The notes below the pieces were generated by a model that did no database searches, was not told the origin of the DNA, and worked only from the letters and a program-made list of their open reading frames with translations. From Acidobacteriota bacterium (GTDB lineage: Bacteria; Acidobacteriota; Terriglobia; Bryobacterales; Bryobacteraceae), in the NCBI GenBank assembly GCA_947470805.1, contig CANIVU010000023.1:20674-84673 (forward strand): DNA of 64,000 bases. The letters run 5' to 3'. This document shows positions 17,555 through 27,320 of this stretch, piece by piece. The translations under genes and the position numbers were made by a program. Position 1 is the first letter of the stretch; each line of letters opens with the position of its first letter.

Positions 17555-18475
17555 CTAGATGGCATTAACCATCGGGAGCAACTCGCGCACAATTCTGACT
17601 GCCATTGGCCCAACCGTAACAACGAAGAGCGATGGCATGATGCAAAAGAAAATCGGGAAAATCAGTTTTACGCCCAGTTTGGCGGCCTTCTCCTCGGCAA
17701 TCTGCCGAGCCTGAATTCGCATAAAGTCAGCGTGGGCGCGAAGACTCTGCGCAATGCCGGTACCGAAGCGATCTGCTTGAATGAGGACGGCAACCAGTTT
17801 CTTGAGATCGTCAACAGCGGTTCGATCGGCCAGGTTCCGGAGGGCCTCAACCCGCCGCTTTCCCGCTTTTAGTTCAAGATTGATCATCGCGAACTCTTCT
17901 GTGATCTCCTTGTGTGCGTGCTCCAATTCCTTGGCCACCTGAATCATCGCCTGATCCAGACCTAATCCGCTTTCCACGCAGACCACCAACAGATCCAGAG
18001 CATTCGCCAGTCCTCGTTGGACAGCCTTTTGACGTCGCTGCGACTTGATCTTCACGTATTCGTTCGGCCCAAAGAAACCCGCCGCACCGGCCACTAGGAT
18101 CGCCGCGATTTTGTTCGTCGAATCCGCGTCCGAATTGGCAACGGCCAGACTCATTAGGATCGGAAACAACACACCGAGAAAAATTTTGGCGCCGTAAAGG
18201 ATTCGAAGTGCGTTCTGCCCCTTGATCCCGGCTCGGATCAGGCGCCGCTGCATCACACTCACATCTTTGGGCGACGCGGGCACCAGATTCCCTAGCCGCT
18301 TAATCAAGTCGTGAAAGACAAGACTCGGATGCACAGGCATGCGGTCCTGGACATGCGACTCCATCCCGGTTACGCGCTCAATGGCTTCCTTCGGGCGGAC
18401 CCACATTTTCAATCCCGCGGCGGCAACCGCCACGGCCACTGTTAGAAATACGAGAAAAGCAATGAACATTGGCAT
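17555..18475 (-). CDS. tadC: TadC, Flp pilus inner-membrane platform protein
   Basis: This 306-residue protein has the type II secretion F (GspF-like) domain. It has an N-terminal membrane span (residues 4-22), a cytoplasmic helical part with the conserved VCVESGLGLDQAM stretch, and two C-terminal spans ending at LPMVNAI. TadB and TadC form the inner-membrane platform on which the TadA motor drives pilus assembly. It starts 3 bases after tadB, so the two are tightly coupled. Length and order match other Tad loci. Confidence 0.88.
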   Translation of the reverse strand: MPMFIAFLVFLTVAVAVAAAGLKMWVRPKEAIERVTGMESHVQDRMPVHPSLVFHDLIKRLGNLVPASPKDVSVMQRRLIRAGIKGQNALRILYGAKIFLGVLFPILMSLAVANSDADSTNKIAAILVAGAAGFFGPNEYVKIKSQRRQKAVQRGLANALDLLVVCVESGLGLDQAMIQVAKELEHAHKEITEEFAMINLELKAGKRRVEALRNLADRTAVDDLKKLVAVLIQADRFGTGIAQSLRAHADFMRIQARQIAEEKAAKLGVKLIFPIFFCIMPSLFVVTVGPMAVRIVRELLPMVNAI

Positions 18476-18478
18476 CGG

Positions 18479-19453
18479 TTAGACCTCGATATTGACAATT
18501 TTCTGAATGACGCCGTAGCCGATCAGCTGCAACACGATCGCGCCACCCATCATGTAATTGCCCAACTCATCATTGAAGAAAAAGCGCACATAATCCGGAT
18601 TCGCCCAAAACATGAGCAAAGCGACGCCGACCGGGATCAAGGTGAGGGCAGTGCCGGTCATGCGGCCGTGGGCGCTGATAGCCTTGATACGTCCGCGTAG
18701 TTTGAAACGCTCACGCATCAAATAAGCAAGCTTGTCCAGGATTTCTGCGAGGTTGCCGCCCGTCCGCTTTTGGAGCATCACGGCGGAAACGAAAAAATGC
18801 ACATCGAGCGAGGGAACTCTCGTAGCCAGTTTCTCCAGTGCCAGTTCCAGCGGCATACCCAAGTTGTGTTCTTCGAATGTCCTTCGAAATTCACCAGAGA
18901 GCGGCTCCTGAAACTCACGATGAAGCATTTCCAGCGACACCGAAAACGCATGGCCGGCGCGCATGGAACGGGCAACAAACTCCAAGCTCTCCGGGAACTG
19001 CTCTTCAAATTTGTGTAATCGGTCAGCCCGCTTTCTCACAACGTAGAGGATCGGGCTTATACCGGATAGCAAAGCCGGAATGAAGGCGAATTGGCGGTGT
19101 TGAGCTGGGAAGAGAAACCATCCCGCCGCGTAGCCCCCGAGGAACATCGCCAGGCACCCATGCATCAGTCGCGCGACCTTCCAGCGCAAACCAGCCTGCT
19201 CAAGCAATCGGTGAAGCCTGTCGCGCAGTTCGAGACGCTGCAGCAGCCGCGTAATGACCTGCCCCGCAGCGGCTTCGTCGGCGTAGATGAGAGCAATGGA
19301 CTTCTTTTTCTTGGTCTCTTTTTTCTTGCCACCTGGATCCACAAGACGCGACCGGATCTTTCCGACGTCCGCATTACGGAACGTGCGACTGAGAAACCAC
19401 CAGGCACCCAGGGAGACGGCCCACACCAGAATTAGGATTGCGAAGAACATCAT
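18479..19453 (-). CDS. tadB: TadB, Flp pilus inner-membrane platform protein
   Basis: This 324-residue protein has a GspF-type domain. It has an N-terminal span (MMFFAILILVWAVSLGAWWF), a further hydrophobic pair near residues 100-135, the conserved FEEQFPESLEFVARSMRAGH segment, and C-terminal spans. It is the partner of TadC in the pilus platform. It lies between tadA (21 bases upstream) and tadC (3 bases downstream). The family call comes from domain pattern and operon order. Confidence 0.88.
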   Translation of the reverse strand: MMFFAILILVWAVSLGAWWFLSRTFRNADVGKIRSRLVDPGGKKKETKKKKSIALIYADEAAAGQVITRLLQRLELRDRLHRLLEQAGLRWKVARLMHGCLAMFLGGYAAGWFLFPAQHRQFAFIPALLSGISPILYVVRKRADRLHKFEEQFPESLEFVARSMRAGHAFSVSLEMLHREFQEPLSGEFRRTFEEHNLGMPLELALEKLATRVPSLDVHFFVSAVMLQKRTGGNLAEILDKLAYLMRERFKLRGRIKAISAHGRMTGTALTLIPVGVALLMFWANPDYVRFFFNDELGNYMMGGAIVLQLIGYGVIQKIVNIEV

Positions 19454-19474
19454 TGCAGGACCCTCCGAAGCCCG

Positions 19475-20842
19475 CTATGGGACTTCAACCACTTCATCGA
19501 ACAAATCGGGGCGTAACTTTATGCCGTGCGAGAGGAGTTTTTCGTAGAACTTCGGTCGGATGCCAGTCGCGGCGAATCGCCCGAGTACTTCGTTGTTGGG
19601 CCCAAGCCCCCGCTTCTCGAACACGAAAATGTCCTGGAGCGTAACGATATCCCCTTCCATCCCAGTCACTTCGGTGATGCTGGTGACGCGACGGCTACCG
19701 TCTGACATACGCGCCGCCTGCACAAAAACATGCACCGCAGCCGCGATTTGTTGACGGATTGAAACAAGTTGCATATTGGCGTTTGCGAGCGACACCATGA
19801 CCTCAAGTCGCGAGACGCCATCGCGCGGCGTATTCGCGTGAATCGTGGTCAACGAACCATCGTGACCAGTATTCATCGCCTGTAGCATGTCGAGGGCCTC
19901 CGGCCCGCGGACTTCGCCGACGACAATCCGGTCAGGACGCATACGCAAGCTATTGATCAGTAGTTCCCGCTGGCGCACCGCGCCGTTGCCTTCCAGGTTG
20001 GGAGGCCGCGTTTCCAGTCTCGCAACGTGGGGCTGTTTCAACTGCAATTCAGCCGCGTCTTCGATGGTGACGATGCGCTCCTTTGGAGCAATGAACGCTG
20101 AAAGCGCATTCAAAAGTGTTGTCTTACCTGCACCCGTTCCGCCGGCGATAATGATGTTCATCTTCGCCTTGACCGCTGCTTCGAGCAACTCCATCATGCC
20201 TTGTGTGAGTGCCTTCTTCGCAACCAGATCGCTCGGCATGAGCTTGTCTTGAGAGAAACGCCGGATCGACATCAAGGGGCCGTCAACGGCCAGCGGCGGA
20301 ATGATGGCGTTTACGCGCGACCCATCTCGCAAACGGGCGTCAACCATCGGAGTGGATTCGTCAACACGACGGCCGACCTGCGAAACAATCTTGTCAATGA
20401 TTCGAAGAAGGTGCTGGTCATCCCGGAACGTCACATTGGTGAGTTCGAGTTGGCCACGACGCTCGACATAAACCTGCTTGCTTCCGTTAACGAGGATGTC
20501 AGAGATCGTCGAATCCTGCAGCAGGGGCTCCAACGGTCCAAGTCCAAACACCTCGTCCAGCACTTCGTCGCAAATCTGTTGCTTCTCGTTAGAGCTCAAC
20601 AGCGTGGGCTCACCTTCGATCAGCGTAAACAACGCCTGCCGTACTTCACCCCGAACACGTTGATTGTCGATCGTGGCGAGTGCTTCGAGATTGATCTTGT
20701 CAAGAAGCTTCCGGTGCAGCGTGAACTTCAGTTCCTGGTACTCGGGCTTCAGGCCGGCCTTCTTTTGACTGGAGTTTTTCAGCAGACGCTGTTCCCAGCT
20801 CAACTGCTGCGCGCCCTGTTTGGATTCGATACTCGAAATCAT
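19475..20842 (-). CDS. tadA: TadA/CpaF pilus assembly ATPase
   Basis: This 455-residue secretion ATPase of the VirB11/GspE superfamily powers Flp pilus assembly at the inner membrane. The Walker A motif is GGTGAGKTT, preceded by KAKMNIIIA. The Asp and His boxes ([25 protein letters not shown]) and the conserved [19 protein letters not shown] are all visible. The N-terminal domain contains [12 protein letters not shown], typical of CpaF. Gene order with tadZ upstream and tadBC downstream is canonical. No residues needed for ATPase function are missing. Confidence 0.93.
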   Translation of the reverse strand: MISSIESKQGAQQLSWEQRLLKNSSQKKAGLKPEYQELKFTLHRKLLDKINLEALATIDNQRVRGEVRQALFTLIEGEPTLLSSNEKQQICDEVLDEVFGLGPLEPLLQDSTISDILVNGSKQVYVERRGQLELTNVTFRDDQHLLRIIDKIVSQVGRRVDESTPMVDARLRDGSRVNAIIPPLAVDGPLMSIRRFSQDKLMPSDLVAKKALTQGMMELLEAAVKAKMNIIIAGGTGAGKTTLLNALSAFIAPKERIVTIEDAAELQLKQPHVARLETRPPNLEGNGAVRQRELLINSLRMRPDRIVVGEVRGPEALDMLQAMNTGHDGSLTTIHANTPRDGVSRLEVMVSLANANMQLVSIRQQIAAAVHVFVQAARMSDGSRRVTSITEVTGMEGDIVTLQDIFVFEKRGLGPNNEVLGRFAATGIRPKFYEKLLSHGIKLRPDLFDEVVEVP

Positions 20843-20897
20843 TTGATTCCCCTGCTTGACTTAGGCGCCAGATCAGTCTGATCCTTGCCGTTTACTG

Positions 20898-22091
20898 CTA
20901 ACTTGAAAATGCCGGGCGTATACCCCAAAAGCTCTTTGTTTTCTTGACGTGATCGATGGTAATTCCAGCTATTTTGGCGGCGAACGCTTCAATCGTGCGC
21001 CCGAGTTCCGACTCTTGTGTCAGCGGTTCGCCGCGTGTCACAACACGATGCAGCGAGAAGTAGTCGTTTGGAACAACAGCCTTTACCGAGGCTCCAAACA
21101 TCTTTTCCACGTCGGTCGCCGCGATCCCTTCCTGCCGGCTTAGCCGATTGACAAGAATGCTGTACCGGCTCTTCTCGAAACCGAGCACATCCAGCATTTC
21201 CAGTGCCTTCCGGGTGAGGTGAAGACTCGGCAACTCGGCAGTTGTTACCAGGCAAGCAGAGTCGGCTTCCGATAGCGCCAGCAGCGCGGTCCGATGAAAG
21301 ATGGACGGTAAGTCAAGAACCACAAAGTCGTAGTGCCGCCGCAACATCTCAATGACGAGATGCAATCGCCCGGGCTCCATCGGCGAAGTAAAAGGTTCTT
21401 CCGGACCTGGCAGCACATCGACGCCGTCCAGATGCGCCGTCATCTCGGCCCACTCGCTCTGCTCAGGTAACGCGTCCCTATCGAGCAAGTCGACGAAGGA
21501 GAACGGATGATGAATTTTGAGATAGAACCCGATCGTTCCACCCATAAGATCGAGGTCGAGGAGTAGCACTCGTTTCCGACTTAGACGCTGTATGGCAAAT
21601 GCACACTGTGCCGCGAGCGTGGAGGCCCCAGACCCAGGCTTGGTACTCGCGAATCCAATGACAGACCCCAATTCCGCACTCTCCACTGTGGACGGCACCC
21701 GAAGTTTCACGACACGGTCATACGCCGCTTGCTGCGCAGCAGGCTCGAACGGCATCCAAAGAAATTCCGCCGCCCCTGCGCGAAGTGACCGAACGATGGA
21801 ATTTCCGTCCTGACTCGAATGCAATCCGATCACCTGGACAGCCGGAGTCCGATTAACCAGATACCGGATTGACTCACAGGCCTGTTCAATATCTGTTGCG
21901 AGATCGATAAGCACAACATCCGGATTCGATTGACGCAAGCGCATGTCCAGCACTTGCTCCTGCGGGTACGATTTCAGATCAGAGACAACCTGAAAGAGTC
22001 GGGCAGGAGCGGCAGTCCGCAGAAACGCCTCTGCGATCTCGCGATTCGGGGAGATGAGAAGTGCAACTATTGGTGATTCGCTCGTTGACAT
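20898..22091 (-). CDS. tadZ: TadZ/CpaE pilus localisation ATPase-like protein
   Basis: This 397-residue protein has an N-terminal receiver-like domain (residues 8-125, with NPDVVLIDLA at the phosphorylation-site strand) and a MinD/ParA-type domain from about residue 145. The nucleotide loop reads TKPGSGAST and lacks the second Walker lysine of the usual GKGGxGKT. The next motif, VLLLDLDLMGG, is normal. TadZ/CpaE proteins direct the Tad machine to its cellular site, and atypical ATP loops are known in the family. It sits between the secretin and the motor ATPase, with gaps of about 50-55 bases. Confidence 0.85.
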   Translation of the reverse strand: MSTSESPIVALLISPNREIAEAFLRTAAPARLFQVVSDLKSYPQEQVLDMRLRQSNPDVVLIDLATDIEQACESIRYLVNRTPAVQVIGLHSSQDGNSIVRSLRAGAAEFLWMPFEPAAQQAAYDRVVKLRVPSTVESAELGSVIGFASTKPGSGASTLAAQCAFAIQRLSRKRVLLLDLDLMGGTIGFYLKIHHPFSFVDLLDRDALPEQSEWAEMTAHLDGVDVLPGPEEPFTSPMEPGRLHLVIEMLRRHYDFVVLDLPSIFHRTALLALSEADSACLVTTAELPSLHLTRKALEMLDVLGFEKSRYSILVNRLSRQEGIAATDVEKMFGASVKAVVPNDYFSLHRVVTRGEPLTQESELGRTIEAFAAKIAGITIDHVKKTKSFWGIRPAFSS

Positions 22092-22143
22092 AATTAACTC
22101 AATCCGTAGTCGTCTTGTGCTCTGATCGGCTCAGCGACGGAGT

Positions 22144-23556
22144 TCAAGACTCCTTCGGACGCACGTTCACTGGCGCGAGGGATTGCCCTTTCGCCTTCTT
22201 GGCCGGCTTGGGCTTCGACCCCGATCCGGTAGGCGTATTCGTTACCCCAGGAGCGGGAGTCGCAGGCTTCATAAATTCCTTGGGGAATTCAATTTTGGGC
22301 CGCGGATCGCTCGCCGTGAGGGGGGTCGTCACTTCCGGAGTAACGAGGACGATTAATTCGGACTTAGAGCGGTTCTCGGTACGGCTCTTGAACAAACTGC
22401 CGAGTAACGGGATATTGGACAATCCTGGGATCTTCGACATCGTGTCGGTCACCCGGTCATCGATCAATCCGCCGATCACAAAGCTCTGGCCCTCGCCGAG
22501 TTCGATATTGGTCTCGATCTTGCGTGTCGCCAAGGCGGGAATGCTGAAGCCGGCGATGGAAACCGAATTAGCCAAATCGATAGTATTGACCTCGGGTTTC
22601 ACATACAACTTGACCGTCCCGTTCTCGGTGACCTGGGGATTGAAACTAAGCCGGATACCAAATTCCCGAAACTGGACAGTAACGGCACCAGCGTTCGAGC
22701 CACCCTGCAGAATCGGGACCGGGAATTCACCACCAACTAAGAAGCTGGCTTCCTTTCCGTTAGTTGTTACAAGGTTCGGCTCCGCGAGAATCTGCAGCAC
22801 GCCTTCAGCCTGGAGCGCCTTCACAAACGCGCCAATGTTCAGGTCAGGCCGGAAAGCAAACACGTTCAGTGCATCCGATATTGAGAATGTCGAGGCATTG
22901 CCGGAACCGCCGACCTGAGACGCTACGGGAGCGGCGGTGCCACCGGCCGTGGTCCGGCCAATGGTGTTCCCAGCCCCCGTTGAAATCAGGTTGACACCAA
23001 AGCTGCGCGAAGCGTTGCGATTCAGTTCAGCGAAGCGGACACGTAAGAGGACTTGTTTCTCCACTTTCGGCGGTGCCAGACGCAAGTTATTGACAACACT
23101 CTTGCCGAGGGGCGTTACCAGTGCCAATGCGCGATCAGCCACCAACTGGGAACTGACCATTCCCGTAAGCGACAAGGTATCGCGAGCAGCCTGTATCTGA
23201 ATGTCCTCATTCGGGAACGTCGCTTTCACGATCTTGCGGATCGGCTCCATGTTGTGTTCAACGGTGATCGAGTAGAACTCGCGCTGCCCCGACCGCGCCC
23301 ACACGACGAGCGTCGCTGTTCCGTGCGACTTCGCATGGATAAGAATCTCGCGCGTGGTGACCGCCACGTAGTCAGCGACTTCCGGATTACTCGTAGAGAT
23401 GCGTCCGATATCCGCCGGATAGTCAATGACGATACTCTTTCCAACGGTTAGCCGCAGATCCTGTACGTTCTGACTGAATGCGGCACTGCTGCCCGCAATG
23501 ACAATTGCGATGAGGCAACCAAGTGCCTGCAACCGAGAATTCAAACTGTTACTCAT
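22144..23556 (-). CDS. cpaC: CpaC/RcpA secretin of the Tad system
   Basis: An outer-membrane secretin of about 470 residues. A signal peptide (ending SSAAFSQ) is followed by an N-terminal domain (LRLTVGKSIVIDYP), a BON-like segment and the secretin domain. The latter includes VLLRVRFAELNRNASRSFG, EPNLVTTNGKEASFLVGGE and the terminal IPLLGSLFKSRTENRSKSELIVLVTPE. The upstream open frame has other starts, but ATG 23556 has a good AAAGGA site and gives a proper signal peptide. A Pro/Lys-rich tail of about 50 residues follows the secretin domain. It forms the channel through which the pilus leaves. Confidence 0.9.
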   Translation of the reverse strand: MSNSLNSRLQALGCLIAIVIAGSSAAFSQNVQDLRLTVGKSIVIDYPADIGRISTSNPEVADYVAVTTREILIHAKSHGTATLVVWARSGQREFYSITVEHNMEPIRKIVKATFPNEDIQIQAARDTLSLTGMVSSQLVADRALALVTPLGKSVVNNLRLAPPKVEKQVLLRVRFAELNRNASRSFGVNLISTGAGNTIGRTTAGGTAAPVASQVGGSGNASTFSISDALNVFAFRPDLNIGAFVKALQAEGVLQILAEPNLVTTNGKEASFLVGGEFPVPILQGGSNAGAVTVQFREFGIRLSFNPQVTENGTVKLYVKPEVNTIDLANSVSIAGFSIPALATRKIETNIELGEGQSFVIGGLIDDRVTDTMSKIPGLSNIPLLGSLFKSRTENRSKSELIVLVTPEVTTPLTASDPRPKIEFPKEFMKPATPAPGVTNTPTGSGSKPKPAKKAKGQSLAPVNVRPKES

Positions 23557-23651
23557 CGGAATCCTTTCCTTCTTCTGCCCAGCGCCGCTCATCGGATTTT
23601 CCACTCCGTATGCCGCGTATTTTCGAGCCCGACCGCCTGATCATCAGGAGA

Positions 23652-24587
23652 TCAATTCTTACGAGAGTTCACGACTTCCACTGCTCGCACCGTGCCACGG
23701 AACGTAACAATTTCGTCCGGCGGAGGCGGAGGAGGAGGCGCGGCCACCACGGGCGGCGCAATCACGGCAGCGGCAACCGTCACAGGGCGCGGGCGAGCGC
23801 GGGGAGCCGGCGGACCTTCGACATTCGGGTTATCCGAATTCGCATCTTTCCGCGGCTTCCGGGCAGCTCCACGTCCGTAAAGTTCAGCCAGTTGACGACC
23901 ACTCGTCTTTTCAATGCCGTGGTCACTTCCATTTCGCAGAACCAGTTGGATTCTACCCTCACTACCAGCGAGCGTCAGTAGCTCCGCCTGTTCAGGCGTC
24001 ACAAGGACGGTGACGGTGCTGGCGTTGATCGCCTGGCCGCGAGCGTCCGGCTGGTAGGTCTGACCCGCTGACAGAACGACGATATTCTGAAGAACTGTCG
24101 TCGTGACGGTATCGTTGGAGTCCGGCGGACGGCCTGTAACCAGTACGTCGACGCGCATGCCGGGCAAAACGAACCCGGCGACACCGACGACTTCCGTCAC
24201 CCGTACCGTTACCGCCCGCATCCCGACAGGAATGATCGGCGCGATCCCCTGGCCGCTGCCCCGCTCGCCAAGACGGCCGACAATGATCGGCTCTTCCAAC
24301 AGAATGTTGCTGACCACCGGGCGATCCATGACTTCTTCAACCTTGGAAAAACCACCCTTGGGGAACTGGTCGGTCGGCACCTTGCTCACCTTGACGTCAC
24401 CGGGTTTGATCGAGCCACCAATCCCGAGGGGTTTGGCGGCTACGACAACATCTTTCATTTCTTTAGCAGCCTCCGGGGCCTTCGCCGCTGGCGCTCCAGC
24501 GCGCGCGGTTAACTGATAGAAGATCGCGGAGACGACCAGCGCAAACACGAGACTGACTCCGAGAACTGTGAGAAACCTGCGATCCAT
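23652..24587 (-). CDS. cpaB: CpaB/RcpC pilus assembly protein
   Basis: The 311-residue protein has an N-terminal membrane anchor (about residues 7-27), a SAF domain (KDVVVAAKPLGIGGSIKPGDV), and the RcpC/CpaB domain with PVGMRAVTVRVTEVVGVAGFVLPG. The C-terminus is Pro/Arg-rich and ends in a polyproline PPPPPPPD stretch. CpaB is periplasmic and works with the secretin. The ATG is preceded by AAAGGG. It is the first clear gene of the Tad operon; a leader of over 300 bases with several hairpins lies upstream. Confidence 0.88.
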   Translation of the reverse strand: MDRRFLTVLGVSLVFALVVSAIFYQLTARAGAPAAKAPEAAKEMKDVVVAAKPLGIGGSIKPGDVKVSKVPTDQFPKGGFSKVEEVMDRPVVSNILLEEPIIVGRLGERGSGQGIAPIIPVGMRAVTVRVTEVVGVAGFVLPGMRVDVLVTGRPPDSNDTVTTTVLQNIVVLSAGQTYQPDARGQAINASTVTVLVTPEQAELLTLAGSEGRIQLVLRNGSDHGIEKTSGRQLAELYGRGAARKPRKDANSDNPNVEGPPAPRARPRPVTVAAAVIAPPVVAAPPPPPPPDEIVTFRGTVRAVEVVNSRKN

Positions 24588-24913
24588 AACGTCTACCCTT
24601 TCGTGATGCTTAATCCCAATTGCGTTGTGCCCTAACTACCGGGCCCGTGCCCCTCGAACAAGTAACGAGGAGGCAACAAATCCGCCACGTAATGCGTACT
24701 CCGCTAAACGCACGCCACCCGGCAAACGCCAGGCCGGCGCCGCCAAGGTCTCCACGGGGCCGTTGCTTTCGGCCCGACCATCCCGCTGCGCCGTGCGCTT
24801 TGCGGTTCCGGTCATGAGGTTTTTAGGTCGGAGTATCTTCATAAGGCAATTCGTCTCTGCTAGTTCTTTCGGCCGTTTGCGTGGATTTCATTAGGGCCGT
24901 TTTCACGATTTCC
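24588..24913. other. Long leader region before cpaB
   Basis: About 325 bases without a confident gene. On the minus strand I see hairpin-prone segments, for example GGGCCGAAAGCAACGGCCC (about 24774-24756) and CCTCGTTACTTGTTCGAGG (about 24670-24652). A weak 68-codon frame (24842-24636) contains a pilin-like GVRLAEYAL. This may be a regulatory leader, a degenerate pilin gene, or neither. Confidence 0.35.
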
Positions 24914-26530
24914 CTAGAACTTCTTTACCGGGTTAGCCAGTCGTCGGCGCAGGAGTACTACCTTCTCGCCATCGGCCACTACCTCCCAGTTCGCCTTACG
25001 CCGCAGGGAAGCCTGAATCGCCCATTCACGCGGCACCAGCACCGTATCGAACTGATACTGATCGACTTGCTCCTCCGCGACCGCTCCGCCCTGCATTAGG
25101 CTCAGATATACCCGGCCCAGTTTTTCCCCATAGAAATCACTCCGGCCATCGAAGAAGACCCGCTGCACCGGATAGAAACGGTACGAGAGGTAGTCACCCC
25201 ACTCATCGGTGGTAAGAACCCGCTTCCCTTCAATATCCGCTCGATACGTCTCTACCGTCGAGACGGGAAATTTCAATTCCGGAAACGTCTTCGGCCACGC
25301 GATCGGCCGATCCACTACAGCTAACAAAACAGCTGGCGCGATCACCCACACGCTATTACGCACAAAACCGGGACGGAGATCGGACGACAATTTATCGAAC
25401 GTCCGTAATACCGCTCGCCGGCTCAACCCCGGCACGATCTCCTGCCACCACGCCGACAACTCCGCAGCCAGGATTGGCGCGGCGACCAGCAAAAATATCG
25501 GCACATGGCGCACCGAGCTCAAACTGAAGTGAGCCCAACCGATTACCAACAGAGCATCCACCCAGTTGCCCCGGCGAATCGCACGGTAAGCCGTAATCAA
25601 CGAACAAATCAGCAGAATCTCAAAAAACAACATCGCCTCGGAGCGGAAGCTGGGCGACTGGAACTCGTCGACAGCCTCCTTGATCCAATCGCTCCGCAAG
25701 TAGGCAAGGATATGTTCATGAAGGTGATACCCATAAGGATTCACAACGGAAACGCCCAGACACAACAGCGTCAGAACGCCGTAGCGCCTAGCGGCAGCCC
25801 ACTCACGGGCCATTCCGGAACCGGCCGCGGCCAAGCCCAGGCAGGCGACCAGACTCAGGAAACCGCCATGCAGATTTGCCCAGACAATCGTCAACGGCAC
25901 CAACAGCCAGATTTTCCACGTATTCTCACGACGGTCAGCCTCCAGCAGCCACAACGCCGCCGCCAGAAACACCAACGTAAATATGTGAGGCCGTGCGAGA
26001 TAGTGAATCGCCGATGACCCGCTGGCAACCAGCAGGATCGGCAACGCCACCAGCGGCGTCGCACCGCGCCACATCGCGTGCCGGAAGACGATCAGCAGAT
26101 ACGCCGGTATCAACAACCCCAGACCCAGCACAACACCCTTCATCCCGGCCCAGGTGTGCAGCCACGACATCGCCACCTCGGCACCCCACTCCCACGCATA
26201 CCAAGCCTCACCGGCCTTCGAAAAGGACATAAAGTCGGTCCTGGGAAACGCGTGGTGTTCCAATATCCAGTCGCCAATCCGGATATGCCAACCCGTGTCA
26301 CCGTCCGAAAGCAGCGCGACCCAGCCGTTCGGCCCGGCCAGAAACAACCAGACAATCAGGGATAAGAATAGGAAGTCCGCCATCGTCGGCTTCCAAAAAG
26401 GCGCCCTCGGCGATGGTGCGGCAGGCGCACCCTTGGGGGCGCCCACAGAGTCACTCAACGCCCGTAGATCGACCGCCACATCTCGGCGCTCATTCTGAAC
26501 TGCTTCAGTTAATCCTGTATCCGGCGGCAT
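24914..26530 (-). CDS. Multi-pass membrane protein, unknown function
   Basis: The 538-residue protein has a cytoplasmic N-terminus of about 50 residues, then roughly ten membrane segments up to about residue 420, and a C-terminal soluble domain of about 110 residues (VLTTDEWGDYLSYRFYPVQRVFFDGRSDFYG). Early loops hold DGDTGWHIRIGDWILEH and a WEWGAE motif. These acidic and aromatic loop residues, and the general plan, resemble PMT/ArnT-like membrane glycosyltransferases, but I cannot place it in a named family. It lies between the response regulator and the Tad operon on the same strand and may be involved in envelope glycosylation. Confidence 0.65.
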   Translation of the reverse strand: MPPDTGLTEAVQNERRDVAVDLRALSDSVGAPKGAPAAPSPRAPFWKPTMADFLFLSLIVWLFLAGPNGWVALLSDGDTGWHIRIGDWILEHHAFPRTDFMSFSKAGEAWYAWEWGAEVAMSWLHTWAGMKGVVLGLGLLIPAYLLIVFRHAMWRGATPLVALPILLVASGSSAIHYLARPHIFTLVFLAAALWLLEADRRENTWKIWLLVPLTIVWANLHGGFLSLVACLGLAAAGSGMAREWAAARRYGVLTLLCLGVSVVNPYGYHLHEHILAYLRSDWIKEAVDEFQSPSFRSEAMLFFEILLICSLITAYRAIRRGNWVDALLVIGWAHFSLSSVRHVPIFLLVAAPILAAELSAWWQEIVPGLSRRAVLRTFDKLSSDLRPGFVRNSVWVIAPAVLLAVVDRPIAWPKTFPELKFPVSTVETYRADIEGKRVLTTDEWGDYLSYRFYPVQRVFFDGRSDFYGEKLGRVYLSLMQGGAVAEEQVDQYQFDTVLVPREWAIQASLRRKANWEVVADGEKVVLLRRRLANPVKKF

Positions 26531-26573
26531 GGTTCCCTATCTGACTAGCCATCGGATGGTCGACGACAGAACA

Positions 26574-27233
26574 TTAGGCCGTTTGCCTTACCTCTGGCAA
26601 CGGTTCGCAATCCATCAAAAGGCGGGCACCACGAATCGCCAACTCGTAGCGATCCCTAGCCCCCGTCTTTTCAAACACATGCATCAAATGCACCTTCACC
26701 GTACCCGGAGTGATCTGCAGCCGTTCGGCGATTTCCCGATTCTTCATCCCCTCGGATACCAGCTGAATAATCTCCCGTTCCCGCGGCGTCAGCCTGGGCA
26801 AGTGCCGCCGAGTGGCCCATTGGCGCAGTGTCGGCGATGCCGACTCTTCCAGGAACGTTTCCCCGTCGGCCACCCGTCGCAACGCCTCCAACAACACCGG
26901 CAGCGGCGACGTTTTCTTCACAAATCCCTTCGCCCCGGCACGAAATGCGCGGACCAATTCCGATTCCGGCACATCTCGCGTCCAAAGCACGCACACCGTT
27001 GACGCACTCACAAACGACAACTCCGAAAGGAAATGCAGGGTAGAGCGCCCGCCCGACGAGTGATCCATCAACAGCAGATCCGGCCGCAATTCCTGTACCC
27101 CGGCAATCGCGCCCGTCACCGATGTCGCGTGCCCAACCAGGGCAAACTCCTTCGTTTCATCCAGAAACCACCGCAGGCCGGCGATTACAACCGGCTCCGT
27201 CTCGCACACAAACACAGTGGGTCGATTCTTCAT
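26574..27233 (-). CDS. NarL/FixJ-type response regulator
   Basis: The 219-residue protein has a receiver domain (residues 5-120) and a LuxR-type helix-turn-helix (LTPREREIIQLVSEGMKNREIAERLQ... from about residue 150). In the receiver, the phospho-acceptor is the Asp of LLLMDHSSGG and the conserved Lys is in GFVKKTS. The acidic pair at the first strand is represented by CETEP. No histidine kinase is adjacent, so the partner kinase lies elsewhere. It is 43 bases upstream of the membrane-protein gene in the direction of transcription and could control it or the Tad operon. Confidence 0.85.
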   Translation of the reverse strand: MKNRPTVFVCETEPVVIAGLRWFLDETKEFALVGHATSVTGAIAGVQELRPDLLLMDHSSGGRSTLHFLSELSFVSASTVCVLWTRDVPESELVRAFRAGAKGFVKKTSPLPVLLEALRRVADGETFLEESASPTLRQWATRRHLPRLTPREREIIQLVSEGMKNREIAERLQITPGTVKVHLMHVFEKTGARDRYELAIRGARLLMDCEPLPEVRQTA

Positions 27234-27320
27234 GCCTGTCTATCCATCGGCAGACACACCCTTCAACACACTAATCCCTTGGACTAGGCGCGAATGGAAA
27301 AAGACCTTAGTTGCAAAGCT

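Noticed and set aside
21540..21640. Deviant Walker A (TKPGSGAST) in TadZ as a sign of gene decay
   Set aside because: Atypical ATP loops are a known feature of TadZ/CpaE proteins, and the rest of the domain is intact.
24781..24900. Partial resemblance to a c-di-GMP-I riboswitch on the minus strand upstream of cpaB (CACGCAAA..., GACGAATTGCC, CCGACCTAAAAACC)
   Set aside because: The invariant core segments are not present in order or spacing, so I do not call it. An Infernal scan would decide.
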